Positions 9,227-17,430 of a stretch of DNA of 64,000 nucleotides are shown in pieces. This stretch comes from Sphingomonadales bacterium. GTDB taxonomy: Bacteria > Pseudomonadota > Alphaproteobacteria > Sphingomonadales > Sphingomonadaceae. The notes under the pieces were generated by a model, which did no database searches, was not told the origin of the DNA, and was given only the letters and a program-made list of their open reading frames with translations. How positions within the stretch are numbered: position 1 is the stretch's first letter; every line of letters starts with the position of its first letter. The stretch is taken from positions 62,001-126,000 of the forward strand of contig JAACPW010000001.1 in the NCBI GenBank assembly GCA_009995225.1. The letters run 5' to 3'. Position numbers and translations under genes: made by a program.

Positions 9227-9901
9227 TCAAGGGTAGAGCAACGTATCGGACCAGTCGGCGTCCACGTTCGCGCGGAGGAATTCGCGCCGGTCATGCAGGC
9301 GGTTGTCGCGGTCGATCCAGAATTCGATCCGGCGCGGGCTGAGCGTGAAGCCGGTCCAGTGCGCAGGGCGCGGCACCTTGCCTTCGGCTTCATGGGCGGC
9401 CCACAATTCCTGCACCCGGTCGAGATAGGTCTGGCGGTCGGGCAAGGGGCGCGACTGGTCGCTGGCCGCGCTGCCGACCTGGCTTTTGTAGGGGCGCGAG
9501 TGGAAATAGGCGTCGGCGCGTTCGGGGCTGACTTCGACCAGCGGGCCTTCGATCCGGATCTGGCGGCGCAGGCTCTTCCAGTGAAACAGCAGCGCGGCCT
9601 GCATATTGGCCCGGATGTGCTGGCCTTTGCGGCTGTCGGCATTGGTAAAGAAGGTGAACCCGCCGCCGCCCATGCCTTCAGGGTTTTCCTCGCGCCCGTG
9701 GCCCTTCAGCAGGACCATCCGCACCGAAGGCGCGGCATCCGCCGTCGCGGTGGCCAGCGCCATGGCGTTGGGATCGTTGACTTCGCCGACCTGCGCGGCA
9801 GCAAACCATTCCTCGAACAGGTCAAAGGGATTGGCGCCTTGCGGCAGGACCGAGTCGGCCAACTGGGCATCATCGAGCGGGGTGGCAGCACGTTCGTTCA
9901 T
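9227..9901 (-). CDS. pdxH: Pyridoxamine 5'-phosphate oxidase
   Basis: 224-residue FMN-dependent oxidase that converts pyridoxamine or pyridoxine 5'-phosphate to pyridoxal 5'-phosphate (vitamin B6). Family segments seen: MVLLKGHGREE (FMN/substrate region), FFTNADSRKGQHIRANMQAALLFHWKSLRRQIRIEG, SRPYKSQVGSAASDQS and the C-terminal FWIDRDNRLHDRREF. Start ATG at 9899-9901 (MNERAATP); the track extension upstream is not conserved-looking. It is followed closely by the PhzF gene. Confidence 0.95.
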   Translation of the reverse strand: MNERAATPLDDAQLADSVLPQGANPFDLFEEWFAAAQVGEVNDPNAMALATATADAAPSVRMVLLKGHGREENPEGMGGGGFTFFTNADSRKGQHIRANMQAALLFHWKSLRRQIRIEGPLVEVSPERADAYFHSRPYKSQVGSAASDQSRPLPDRQTYLDRVQELWAAHEAEGKVPRPAHWTGFTLSPRRIEFWIDRDNRLHDRREFLRANVDADWSDTLLYP

Positions 9902-10133
9902 TGTCGTGACCTTGAGGCTGAATAATGAGACACATGAGACACCGTCCAAAAGCAAAAAACCCCGCCTTGCACCTGGGCCTTGCGCATGGACGCGTCTGCC
10001 TGTGCCCTTATGCAAGCACGGGTCGTGGCGCAATGTTCATGCCGCCGTCCGCGCCTGTAGGAAAGGCGCAGCGCGAGAGCGCGCAGCACCGGAATTGCTT
10101 GTCGTAACAACGGCAAGCGGTTAACTTCAGGGC

Positions 10134-10457
10134 ATGGAGCGGTGGTACCCCATCCTTGGCCTTGTCTTTATGGTCGCTGCCCTCGCCTATGCCGCATGGA
10201 AGGTCTGGCAGATGGGGCGGCGCGGCTGGACGGATCACCTGTGGATCTGGAAGGATGCCAACCGCGCGGCACGCTTCATGCTCGTGATTTTTACCGCGCA
10301 AATCGTGGGCCGGTGGGCGTGGCGTGGGTGGAGCGACGAAGTTCTGGCCTTCATCATCGGCGCTGCGATCATCGTTCCCATTCCTTACATGGCCTATACC
10401 ATCGGCCGCCTGCTCGGCATCCGGGACCGCGTCCGCCACGGCGCACGGCTGTCCTGA
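10134..10457 (+). CDS. Small membrane protein, uncharacterised
   Basis: 107-residue protein I do not recognise. Three hydrophobic segments are visible: YPILGLVFMVAALAYAAWKV, RFMLVIFTAQIVGRWAW and VLAFIIGAAIIVPIPYMAY. They are separated by basic, tryptophan-rich stretches (GRRGWTDHLWIWK), which suggests an inner-membrane protein with short loops. Start ATG at 10134. It is divergent from pdxH; the 232 bases between (9902-10133) hold no gene and should carry both promoters. The dnaJ-like gene follows 72 bases downstream on the same strand. Confidence 0.6.
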   Translation: MERWYPILGLVFMVAALAYAAWKVWQMGRRGWTDHLWIWKDANRAARFMLVIFTAQIVGRWAWRGWSDEVLAFIIGAAIIVPIPYMAYTIGRLLGIRDRVRHGARLS

Positions 10458-10529
10458 AACAGCGCGCCGTTGCACCGTGCCACCAGCGCACGCTTGCGCA
10501 GCCGCGCTGTCTCACCTAGCTAATACGCC

Positions 10530-11519
10530 ATGCGCGACCCTTACAGCACCCTTGGCATTGCCCGCACAGCTTCGGAATCGGACATCAAGAGCGCCTATCG
10601 CAAGCTCGCCAAGGAGCTGCACCCCGATCGCAACAAGGATAATCCCAACGCATCGGAGAAGTTTTCCGATGCGACCCGCGCCTATGATCTGCTGTCCGAC
10701 AAGGCCAAGCGCGCGCAGTTCGATCGCGGCGAAATCGATGCCGAAGGCAACCCCGCCAACCCCTTTGCAGGCATGGGCGCGCGGCCCGGCCATGGCCGCG
10801 GCGCAAGCTACGGTGCTGGCCCCGGCGGCGGACCGGGCGCAGGCGATTTTGGCGGTTTCGGCGCGGATGATGTCGATCTGGGCGATCTGTTCGAAGGCCT
10901 GTTCGGCGGCCGTGCGCGCCAGCAGCAACCGCCGCCCAAGCGCGGCTTCGGCCGGCAACCCCCGCCGCCTCCGCCCAAGCGCGGCGCGGACATCCAGTAC
11001 CGGCTGGCGGTGCCTTTTGTCGACGCTGCCGCGGGCCGCGATCAGCGCATCACGCTGGCCGATGGCAAGGCGATCAATCTGAAACTGCCCGCTGGCGTCG
11101 AAGACGGCACGACGATGCGCCTGAAAGACAAGGGCCACCCCGGCACCGGCGGCCATGGTGACGGGATCGTGATGGTCGATGTCGGCACCCACCCCTTCTT
11201 CCGGCGCGAGGGCGACAATATCCGCATGGACCTGCCGATCACGCTCGATGAAGCGGTGCGCGGGGCCAAGGTCAAATGCCCCACGGTCGATGGCGCGGTG
11301 ATGCTGACGATCAAGCCGGGCAGTTCGAGCGGCACGGTGCTGCGGCTGGCCGGCAAGGGCTGGACCCGCAAGGCCGGCAAGACCGTGGATGGCAAGCCCG
11401 AACGCGGCGACCAGCTGGTTTCGATCGAGATTCAGCTGCCCGCCGATCTTGGCCCGCTGCAAGAGCGGCTGGACGGCTGGATCGACACGGCACGCCCGCG
11501 GGAGAAGTTCGGCCATTAG
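10530..11519 (+). CDS. DnaJ-class co-chaperone (CbpA-like, no zinc finger)
   Basis: 329-residue J-domain protein. The J domain (residues about 1-70) has the HPD motif (KELHPDRNKDN) that stimulates DnaK ATPase. A Gly/Phe-rich linker (GMGARPGHGRGASYGAGPGGG) and a proline-rich patch follow, then the two DnaJ C-terminal beta-sandwich domains (RGADIQYRLAVPFVDAA ... GDQLVSIEIQLP). The four CxxCxGxG zinc repeats of true DnaJ are absent, so it is the CbpA/DjlA-like class. It begins a run with the YihY and fabI genes. Confidence 0.9.
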   Translation: MRDPYSTLGIARTASESDIKSAYRKLAKELHPDRNKDNPNASEKFSDATRAYDLLSDKAKRAQFDRGEIDAEGNPANPFAGMGARPGHGRGASYGAGPGGGPGAGDFGGFGADDVDLGDLFEGLFGGRARQQQPPPKRGFGRQPPPPPPKRGADIQYRLAVPFVDAAAGRDQRITLADGKAINLKLPAGVEDGTTMRLKDKGHPGTGGHGDGIVMVDVGTHPFFRREGDNIRMDLPITLDEAVRGAKVKCPTVDGAVMLTIKPGSSSGTVLRLAGKGWTRKAGKTVDGKPERGDQLVSIEIQLPADLGPLQERLDGWIDTARPREKFGH

Positions 11520-11536
11520 GGCCGGGCGAACGCGGT

Positions 11537-12418
11537 TTGATTGCCCGCCTGACCAGCATCCCCCGACTTCGCCACGCAGGGCGCGTGGCCCGCCGGGTGG
11601 CTATCGATACCTTCAACGACGGGTTCATCCACGCGGGCAATCTGGCCTATCTGTCGATGCTGGCGATCTTTCCGTTCTTCATCCTGGGCGCGGCGCTGTT
11701 CGATCTGATCGGGGGGCGCGACAATGCGCAGACGATCATCTTTTCGGTGGCGCAAGCGATGCCGGAATCGGTGGCAGCCGTGATCGTCCCGGTGGCGGAA
11801 ACGGTCATCTATGCCCGGTCGGGCTGGTTGCTGTGGGCCGGCGCTGCGGTGGGTCTGTGGACCGTGTCCAGCCTGATCGAGACCATCCGCGATATTCTGC
11901 GCCGCGCCTATGACACCAACACGGGGCGCTCCTTCTGGCGAAAGCGTCTGGTGTCGGCCGGGCTGATCCTGGGCGCGGTGGTCCTGCTGATGCTGTCGCT
12001 ATTTGCGCAGGTGCTGATCGGCGGCGCGCAGGAAGTGATCGATGCGATCTTCCCGCAGCTTGGCCAATGGATCGGTGCCTTGCGCCTGTCGCGGATCGTG
12101 CCGGGATTGGGGCTTGCCGCGTCCCTGTGGGTCTTGTTCGTGACCCTGACCCCGCTGTCCTATCGCGGGCCGCAGTGGCCCAAATGGCCCGGCGCGCTGT
12201 TCACAACCCTGTGGTGGCTGGCAGTCGCCGCCGCCCTGCCGATGGTGCTGCGCAGCGTCTTCACCTATGATCTCACCTATGGCAGCCTTGCAGGCAGCAT
12301 GGTGACGTTGCTGTTTTTCTGGCTCGTCGGGCTTGGCGTCGTTATTGGCGCCGAATTGAACGCGGCATTGGCGCATGAAGCGGCGGCTCTGGCCGAGCCA
12401 CCCGAGGAGAATGTTTGA
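11537..12418 (+). CDS. YihY/BrkB family inner-membrane protein
   Basis: About 293 residues. Six or so membrane segments are visible, including LSMLAIFPFFILGAALFDLI, SAGLILGAVVLLMLSLFAQVL and LLFFWLVGLGVVIGAELNAAL, the last being the conserved C-terminal helix with the acidic residue. The family was once named RNase BN, but that was an error; its function is unknown. The start is uncertain: no ATG is well placed, so I propose the TTG at 11537, 17 bases after the dnaJ-like stop; GTG at 11585 is an alternative. Its TGA is immediately followed by the fabI ATG. A second YihY homolog lies at 48837. Confidence 0.85.
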   Translation: MIARLTSIPRLRHAGRVARRVAIDTFNDGFIHAGNLAYLSMLAIFPFFILGAALFDLIGGRDNAQTIIFSVAQAMPESVAAVIVPVAETVIYARSGWLLWAGAAVGLWTVSSLIETIRDILRRAYDTNTGRSFWRKRLVSAGLILGAVVLLMLSLFAQVLIGGAQEVIDAIFPQLGQWIGALRLSRIVPGLGLAASLWVLFVTLTPLSYRGPQWPKWPGALFTTLWWLAVAAALPMVLRSVFTYDLTYGSLAGSMVTLLFFWLVGLGVVIGAELNAALAHEAAALAEPPEENV

Positions 12419-13225
12419 ATGAACGGACTGATGCACGGCAAACGCGGCCTCATCATGGGGCTGGCCAATGACAAGTCGCTCGCCTGGGGGATCGCCAAGA
12501 AACTGGCCGAACACGGCGCCGAACTGGCCTTTTCCTATCAGGGCGATGCGCTGGCCAAGCGTGTGAAGCCGTTGGCGGAACAGCTGGGCAGCGATTTCAC
12601 CTTCGAATGCGATGTTTCCAGCATGGAATCGCTCGATGCCGCTTTTGCGACATTGAAGCAGCGCTGGGACAGCCTCGATTTCGTGGTTCACGCCATCGGC
12701 TATTCCGACAAGAACGAGCTGCGCGGGCTGTATGTCGACACCAGCCTCGACAATTTCCTGATGACCATGAACATTTCGGCCTATTCGCTGGTGGCGATCA
12801 CGCAGCGTGCAGCTGCGATGATGCCCGAAAGCGGCGGCACGATCCTGACGCTGAGCTATTACGGTGCGGAGAAGGTCATCCCGCATTACAACGTGATGGG
12901 CGTGGCCAAGGCGGCGCTGGAGGCCAGCGTGAAATATCTCGCCAATGATCTGGGCCCGCGCAATATCCGCGTCAACGCGATCAGCGCCGGCCCGATCAAG
13001 ACGCTGGCCGCCAGCGGGATCGGCGATTTCCGGTATATCCTCAAGTGGAACGAACTGAACGCGCCGCTGCGCCGCAATGTCTCGATCGACGATGTCGGCG
13101 GGGCGGGACTTTATCTGCTCTCCGATCTGTCCTCGGGCGTGACCGGGGAGACGCATCATGTCGATGCGGGTTACCATGTGGTCGGCATGAAGCAGGAAGA
13201 CGCGCCCGACATTGCGCTTTCTTAA
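12419..13225 (+). CDS. fabI: Enoyl-[acyl-carrier-protein] reductase (NADH) FabI
   Basis: 268-residue short-chain dehydrogenase-like enzyme catalysing the last reduction of each fatty-acid elongation cycle. The FabI-specific N-terminus KRGLIMGLANDKSLAWGIAK replaces the usual TGxxxGxG motif. The catalytic Y-x6-K is Tyr157...Lys164 (HYNVMGVAK). The sequence IKTLAASGIGDF, typical of FabI, is present. The ATG directly abuts the stop of the YihY gene. FabI is the triclosan/isoniazid-type target family. Confidence 0.96.
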   Translation: MNGLMHGKRGLIMGLANDKSLAWGIAKKLAEHGAELAFSYQGDALAKRVKPLAEQLGSDFTFECDVSSMESLDAAFATLKQRWDSLDFVVHAIGYSDKNELRGLYVDTSLDNFLMTMNISAYSLVAITQRAAAMMPESGGTILTLSYYGAEKVIPHYNVMGVAKAALEASVKYLANDLGPRNIRVNAISAGPIKTLAASGIGDFRYILKWNELNAPLRRNVSIDDVGGAGLYLLSDLSSGVTGETHHVDAGYHVVGMKQEDAPDIALS

Positions 13226-13248
13226 GCGGTTTGGCGTAAGGCGCCCCC

Positions 13249-14262
13249 ATGCGCACCGTTCTCGTCACCGGCTCGGCCGGGTTCATCGGCTTCCACCTTT
13301 CGCAATTGCTGCTGGAGGAGGGCTTCCGCGTGGTCGGCTTCGACGGGATGACCGACTACTATGACGTGCGGATCAAGCAGCGGCGTCACCAGATGCTGCT
13401 GCAACATCCGCATTTCTCCTGCACCGAAGGGATGCTGGAGGATTTCGGCACGCTGCAAGCGCTGGCGCTGGCGGAAAAGCCCGATGTGATCGTCCACCTG
13501 GCCGCGCAGGCCGGGGTGCGATACTCGCTGGAGAACCCGCGCGCTTACGTGGACGCCAATCTGATCGGCACCTTCAACGTGATGGAATGCGCGCGCGAAC
13601 TGGGTGTGGATCATCTGCTGATGGCCTCGACCTCGTCGGTTTACGGCGCGAACACCGATATGCCGTTCGGCGAAGACCAGAAATGCGACACCCCCCTCAC
13701 CTTGTATGCCGCAACCAAGAAGGCGAACGAGGCGATGGCGCATTCCTATGCCCATCTGTGGAACCTGCCGACCACCATGTTCCGGTTCTTCACGGTCTAT
13801 GGCCCGTGGGGGCGGCCTGACATGGCGCTGTTCAAGTTCACGCGCGGCATCCTCGAAGGCACGCCGATCGACATCTACAATGATGGCGAAATGTACCGCG
13901 ATTTCACCTATGTGGACGATCTGGTGCGCGGCATCCGTCTGCTGATCGACGCCGCCCCGGTGCGCCCCGAAACGCCGGAGGACATTGCCGAAGGCGACAG
14001 CCTGTCACCCGTGGCGCCGTTCCGCGTGGTCAATATCGGCAATGGTGACAAGGTGCGCCTGATGGACTTCATCGAAGCGATCGAGGCCGAATGCGGGCGC
14101 GTGGGCGTGAAGAACTTCATGCCGATGCAGCAGGGCGATGTCCCGGCCACCTGGGCGGATGCGTCGCTGCTCAAGTCGCTCACCGGCTATGCCCCGCAAA
14201 CCCCGTTCCGCGAAGGCGTGGCGCGGTTTGTGGCGTGGTACCGGGACTATTACCGGGTCTGA
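13249..14262 (+). CDS. UDP-glucuronate 4-epimerase-like NAD-dependent epimerase
   Basis: 337-residue extended SDR. Rossmann motif GSAGFIGFHL is at residues 8-17, catalytic Ser in ASTSSVYG, and the Y-x3-K dyad in LYAATKKANE. Two features match bacterial UDP-glucuronate/UDP-GlcNAc-uronate 4-epimerases rather than GalE or RmlB: the N-terminal MTDYYDVRIKQRR segment and the sequence RFFTVYGPWGRPDMALFKFTRGI. It would supply UDP-galacturonate for surface polysaccharide. It lies 23 bases after fabI, and a second nucleotide-sugar gene (TviB-type) is 700 bases away, but no glycosyltransferases are adjacent. Confidence 0.88.
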   Translation: MRTVLVTGSAGFIGFHLSQLLLEEGFRVVGFDGMTDYYDVRIKQRRHQMLLQHPHFSCTEGMLEDFGTLQALALAEKPDVIVHLAAQAGVRYSLENPRAYVDANLIGTFNVMECARELGVDHLLMASTSSVYGANTDMPFGEDQKCDTPLTLYAATKKANEAMAHSYAHLWNLPTTMFRFFTVYGPWGRPDMALFKFTRGILEGTPIDIYNDGEMYRDFTYVDDLVRGIRLLIDAAPVRPETPEDIAEGDSLSPVAPFRVVNIGNGDKVRLMDFIEAIEAECGRVGVKNFMPMQQGDVPATWADASLLKSLTGYAPQTPFREGVARFVAWYRDYYRV

Positions 14263-14267
14263 CGCGC

Positions 14268-14813
14268 TTACTGCGGGGGGACCGGCAGCGCGCCTTCGTT
14301 CGGCACTTCGCCCGCACGTTCGCGTTCGAGCCGCTCCATATATTCGCGCTCGATCATCTCGACCCGGCTCTGCTCGGCCGCGGCATCTTCATCGATGGTC
14401 GAAAGGCGTTCGGCCCGCGCTTCCTCGATCAGGCGGCCAAAGCGCACGCCATCTTCCTCCGCGCGGTCCTGGTAGGCGGCTTCGATGAACTTCTGGGTGC
14501 AGCCGGTGAATCCGCCCGCGCCTGCCGGCGAACAGCTCATCGCGCCGAAATCGCCGACATATTTGATCTGGTCGACCTGCCGCGCGAGCGACTGGTTCGC
14601 CGGATTGTCGCTGTAACGCAGGTTCGACGGGATGCGGTAGCGATCTTCCTCGACCAGAATCTCGCACACCACCACTTCGCCGGGCTGGGCGACGGGGCAT
14701 TCGGATTCGTTATAGGCGATCACCATGTTGATCTTCTCGTCCGCGCTCTGGGCCGAGGCGGGGCTGGCCGCGACAAGCGCGGCGAGAATGGCGGGGGCGA
14801 CGAGATGCTTCAT
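14268..14813 (-). CDS. Secreted hypothetical protein
   Basis: 181 residues. A clear signal peptide (MKHLVAPAILAALVAASPASAQ, cleavage after AQ likely) leads to a mature domain with four cysteines (ESECPV, VVCEIL, MSCSPAG, TGCTQKF) that could form two disulfides. The C-terminal 60 residues are highly charged and helical (EEDGVRFGRLIEEARAERL ... REYMERLERE). I do not recognise a family. It converges on the epimerase gene with five bases between the stops. The 156 bases before its start and that of the dehydrogenase (14814-14969) are a divergent promoter region. Confidence 0.75.
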   Translation of the reverse strand: MKHLVAPAILAALVAASPASAQSADEKINMVIAYNESECPVAQPGEVVVCEILVEEDRYRIPSNLRYSDNPANQSLARQVDQIKYVGDFGAMSCSPAGAGGFTGCTQKFIEAAYQDRAEEDGVRFGRLIEEARAERLSTIDEDAAAEQSRVEMIEREYMERLERERAGEVPNEGALPVPPQ

Positions 14814-14969
14814 GGCGCATGGATCCTTTGTGGTCGCGCGGGATAACGGACACAGGAATGCCCACGACCCGGGTGACTTGTCTAGTCTTATGGGGCTGAA
14901 CCGCCCGTGAAGCCGGAAGGTCCGGCGTGGTTAGCAAAAAATTGAACCCTGTCAGGCTATCGGAGGCGC

Positions 14970-16259
14970 ATGAACGAAAGAATCGCAGTCGTGGGTCTGG
15001 GCTATGTCGGCCTGCCTGTTGCCGTGGCGCTGGCCGAGCGGCTGGGCCCGCACGGCGTCGCGGTTGCGGGCTTCGATATCGCTGCGGCGCGTGTGGCGCA
15101 GCTTGTCGCCGGGCATGATGCCACCCGCGAGATTGACGATGCGCGGTTGGCGTCATGCGGGCTTACCGTCTCGGACGATCCGGCGGTGCTCGAAGGCGCG
15201 AGCATGATCATCGTCACCGTGCCGACCCCGATCACCGAGGAACGTCGCCCCGATCTCGCCCCGCTGGAACGCGCCTGCGAAACCATCGGCCCACGCCTCG
15301 CGAAAGGCGCGTTGGTGGTGTTCGAATCGACCGTCTTCCCCGGCGTGACCGAAGATATCTGCGGGCCATGGCTGGCGGGGCATTCGGGGCTGACGCAGGG
15401 CCGCGATTTCGCGCTCGGCTACAGCCCGGAACGGATCAATCCGGGCGACCATGTCCACCGGCTTGAAAGCATCACCAAGATCATCGCCGCCGACAGCGAA
15501 GCGGCACTCGTCCGGATGCGCCGCATTTATGGCGCGATTGTCGATGTGGGGCTGCATGAAGCGCCATCGATCAAGGTGGCGGAAGCGGCCAAGGTGATCG
15601 AGAACACCCAGCGCGATCTCAACATCGCGCTGATGAACGAAATTGCGCTGATCTTCGACCGCATGGGGCTGGCGACGCGCGATGTGCTGGCCGCGGCGGG
15701 GACCAAGTGGAACTTCCTGCCCTTCACCCCCGGCCTTGTCGGTGGACACTGCATCGGGGTCGATCCCTTCTACCTCACGGCAGCAGCCGAAAAGCTGGGC
15801 TATCGCCCCGAAGTGATTCTGGCCGGGCGGCGGATCAATGATGCGATGGGGCAGGCGATCGCGCAAAAGGTGGTCAAGCTGCTGATTGCCAAGGGCGTAT
15901 CACCTTGCACAGCGCGGGTTGGTATCATGGGGCTGACCTTCAAGCAGGACGTGCCCGACATTCGCAATTCCAAGGTGCCCGATATCCTTGTCGAACTGCG
16001 CGAATATGGCATCGAAGCACTGATCAGCGATCCGCTGGCCGATTCCGACGCTGCGGCGCGCGAATATGGCATCACGCTTAGCCCGGAAGGCGACATGGTT
16101 GATCTGGACGCGCTGGTTCTGGCGGTGAACCACGCCGAATATATCGCCGACTCTGCCAGCTTGCTCGCACGGCTACGCGAAGGCGGGGTGCTGGTGGATG
16201 TGAAAAGTGCGCTCGACCGCGAAGGGCTGCCGGATGGGCTGATTTACTGGAGTTTGTAA
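14970..16259 (+). CDS. tviB: UDP-N-acetyl-D-hexosamine dehydrogenase, TviB/WbpO-like
   Basis: 429-residue NAD-dependent nucleotide-sugar dehydrogenase of the UDP-glucose/GDP-mannose family. Rossmann motif GLGYVGLPVA is at residues 9-18, the catalytic cysteine in VGGHCIGVDPFYL, and a central hinge helix in KVAEAAKVIENTQRDLNIALMNE. The SNLDR-type substrate contacts and ERINPGDHVHRLESITKI match the TviB/WbpO/VipA group, which oxidises UDP-GalNAc or UDP-GlcNAc to the uronic acid for capsule or Vi-like polymers. The exact substrate is inferred from resemblance only. Start ATG at 14970. A structured element lies directly downstream. Confidence 0.88.
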   Translation: MNERIAVVGLGYVGLPVAVALAERLGPHGVAVAGFDIAAARVAQLVAGHDATREIDDARLASCGLTVSDDPAVLEGASMIIVTVPTPITEERRPDLAPLERACETIGPRLAKGALVVFESTVFPGVTEDICGPWLAGHSGLTQGRDFALGYSPERINPGDHVHRLESITKIIAADSEAALVRMRRIYGAIVDVGLHEAPSIKVAEAAKVIENTQRDLNIALMNEIALIFDRMGLATRDVLAAAGTKWNFLPFTPGLVGGHCIGVDPFYLTAAAEKLGYRPEVILAGRRINDAMGQAIAQKVVKLLIAKGVSPCTARVGIMGLTFKQDVPDIRNSKVPDILVELREYGIEALISDPLADSDAAAREYGITLSPEGDMVDLDALVLAVNHAEYIADSASLLARLREGGVLVDVKSALDREGLPDGLIYWSL

Positions 16260-16275
16260 TAAGGGCGGAGATGAA

Positions 16276-16392
16276 GCGCCTCGGTCGCGGAGCGACCGCA
16301 AGGGCGACTGCCCGCCCGCAGGTGCTCCGTCGCACAGCGACGGAAATGCACCGAGGACGCGCCCGCGGATGCGCCCGCGGATGCGGGCGCGA
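16276..16392 (+). repeat. Structured intergenic element, copy B
   Basis: Cloverleaf-like palindromic element between the convergent tviB-like and coq7 genes. The outer stem CCTCGGT/ACCGAGG encloses hairpins GGTCGC gga GCGACC, GGGC gact GCCC and TCCGTCG cacag CGACGGA. A fourth hairpin, CGCGCCCGC ... GCGGGCGCG, follows and contains a tandem 12-base duplication (GCGCCCGCGGAT). Linkers CCGCAAG, CCGCAGG and CCGAGGAC are shared with copy C1 at 20741, while the stems differ and remain complementary. No coding frame. Confidence 0.75.
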
Positions 16393-16395
16393 AAA

Positions 16396-16917
16396 TCAAA
16401 GGCGCTCGCTTACCTTGATGGCAATGCGGCAGCCCAGCCGGATCGCACCGGCCAGCAGCGGATAGGCGGGCGCGCGTTCGGCGCCGTTCGCCATCGCCGA
16501 ATCGAGATGCTCACGCTCCTCATCGCGGAAGGCCTCGATCATTTCCGCCAGTTCGGGATCGCTCCCGCTGGCTTGCAAGGCTTCGAGCTGATCGGTGTAA
16601 TGCTTGTCGATCTCGGTCTCGACCGCCGCCGTGCAGGCCATCGCCGCTTCCGGCCCGAGCAGCGCGGTGAAGGCGCCCAGCCCATACCCCGCCGCCGACC
16701 AGATGGGGTGCAGCGCCGTGGGGCGCACCCCGCGCTTGGCGAGCAGCGCATCAAACTTGGCGCGGTGTTCGGCTTCCTGCGCGGCCATGTGGCGGATTTC
16801 CGCCGAATGCGGGCCGCGATCGCCCATCACGGCGAGCTGGCCTTCGTAAATCCGGGTAGCGCCGAATTCGCCGGCCTGATCGACCCGGATCATGCGGTGG
16901 AGTTCGTCGCGGTCCAT
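16396..16917 (-). CDS. coq7: Demethoxyubiquinone hydroxylase (Coq7/UbiF-type)
   Basis: 173-residue di-iron monooxygenase that adds the last ring hydroxyl in ubiquinone synthesis. The carboxylate ligands are visible in the order AGEFGATRIYEGQ, QEAEHRAKFD (E-x-x-H), AVETEIDKHY and FRDEEREHLD (E-x-x-H), which is the Coq7 pattern. Internal alpha-hairpin pseudo-symmetry fits the family. Length agrees with bacterial Coq7. Start ATG at 16915-16917. It is the last gene of a leftward run after dsbB, 38 bases away. Confidence 0.95.
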   Translation of the reverse strand: MDRDELHRMIRVDQAGEFGATRIYEGQLAVMGDRGPHSAEIRHMAAQEAEHRAKFDALLAKRGVRPTALHPIWSAAGYGLGAFTALLGPEAAMACTAAVETEIDKHYTDQLEALQASGSDPELAEMIEAFRDEEREHLDSAMANGAERAPAYPLLAGAIRLGCRIAIKVSERL

Positions 16918-16955
16918 ATCTGCGTGTCCTTTTGTATGTCCCCGTCGCCGGGACC

Positions 16956-17423
16956 TTACTTCCTATACGCGGCAAGTGCCACAATGGCCGCACCGCTCAC
17001 GGTCGAGATCAGGAAATTGAACCCGGCCAGCGAAATGCCCAATAGCGTCCATGGCGCGACATCGCAGCGAATCAGCGGGGCGGCGTTGAAGTCCAGCACA
17101 TCGACCCCGGCCATGGGCGCCGCGCAACCGGTGATCCCGTCCCACCAGCCATATTCAACGCCCGCATGAAATCCGCCGATCAGCCCTGATGTCAGGATCG
17201 CAAGGCCGGCCAGCGCAGTCCACACCTGCGCGGGCTTCAGCACGTAAGCGAACAGCCCGACGCCCACGGCCGCAAAGTGCGGGTAACGCTGCCACCAGCA
17301 CATTTCGCACGGAGGCAGGCCAAAGGCGTATTGCGAGACATAGGCCCCGCCCAGCAGAGCCGCCGGAACCAGCACGGCGAGCGCACGCGCCTTACGCGCA
17401 TTGGGCCCCAGATTGTCCATCAT
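16956..17423 (-). CDS. dsbB: Disulfide bond formation protein B
   Basis: 155-residue, four-helix inner-membrane quinone reductase that re-oxidises DsbA. The first periplasmic pair is PPCEMCWWQRYPH (C-x-x-C), and the second pair is in TGCAAP and LIRCDVAPW. Helices such as ALAVLVPAALLGGAYVSQYAFG and ILTSGLIGGFHAGVEYGWW fit the fold. Tandem ATG codons at 17423 and 17420; the track extension uses an upstream non-ATG codon. It begins 7 bases after the ctpA-type gene, in the same operon. Confidence 0.93.
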   Translation of the reverse strand: MMDNLGPNARKARALAVLVPAALLGGAYVSQYAFGLPPCEMCWWQRYPHFAAVGVGLFAYVLKPAQVWTALAGLAILTSGLIGGFHAGVEYGWWDGITGCAAPMAGVDVLDFNAAPLIRCDVAPWTLLGISLAGFNFLISTVSGAAIVALAAYRK

Positions 17424-17430
17424 CGGTGCC

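Noticed and set aside
11276-11536. Upstream part of the YihY frame overlapping the dnaJ-like gene
   Set aside because: No YihY similarity and it would overlap the DnaJ C-terminal domain by 240 bases.
14931-14945. TTAG-N7-TTGA before the tviB-like gene as a CtrA site
   Set aside because: Two mismatches to TTAA-N7-TTAA; too weak to claim.
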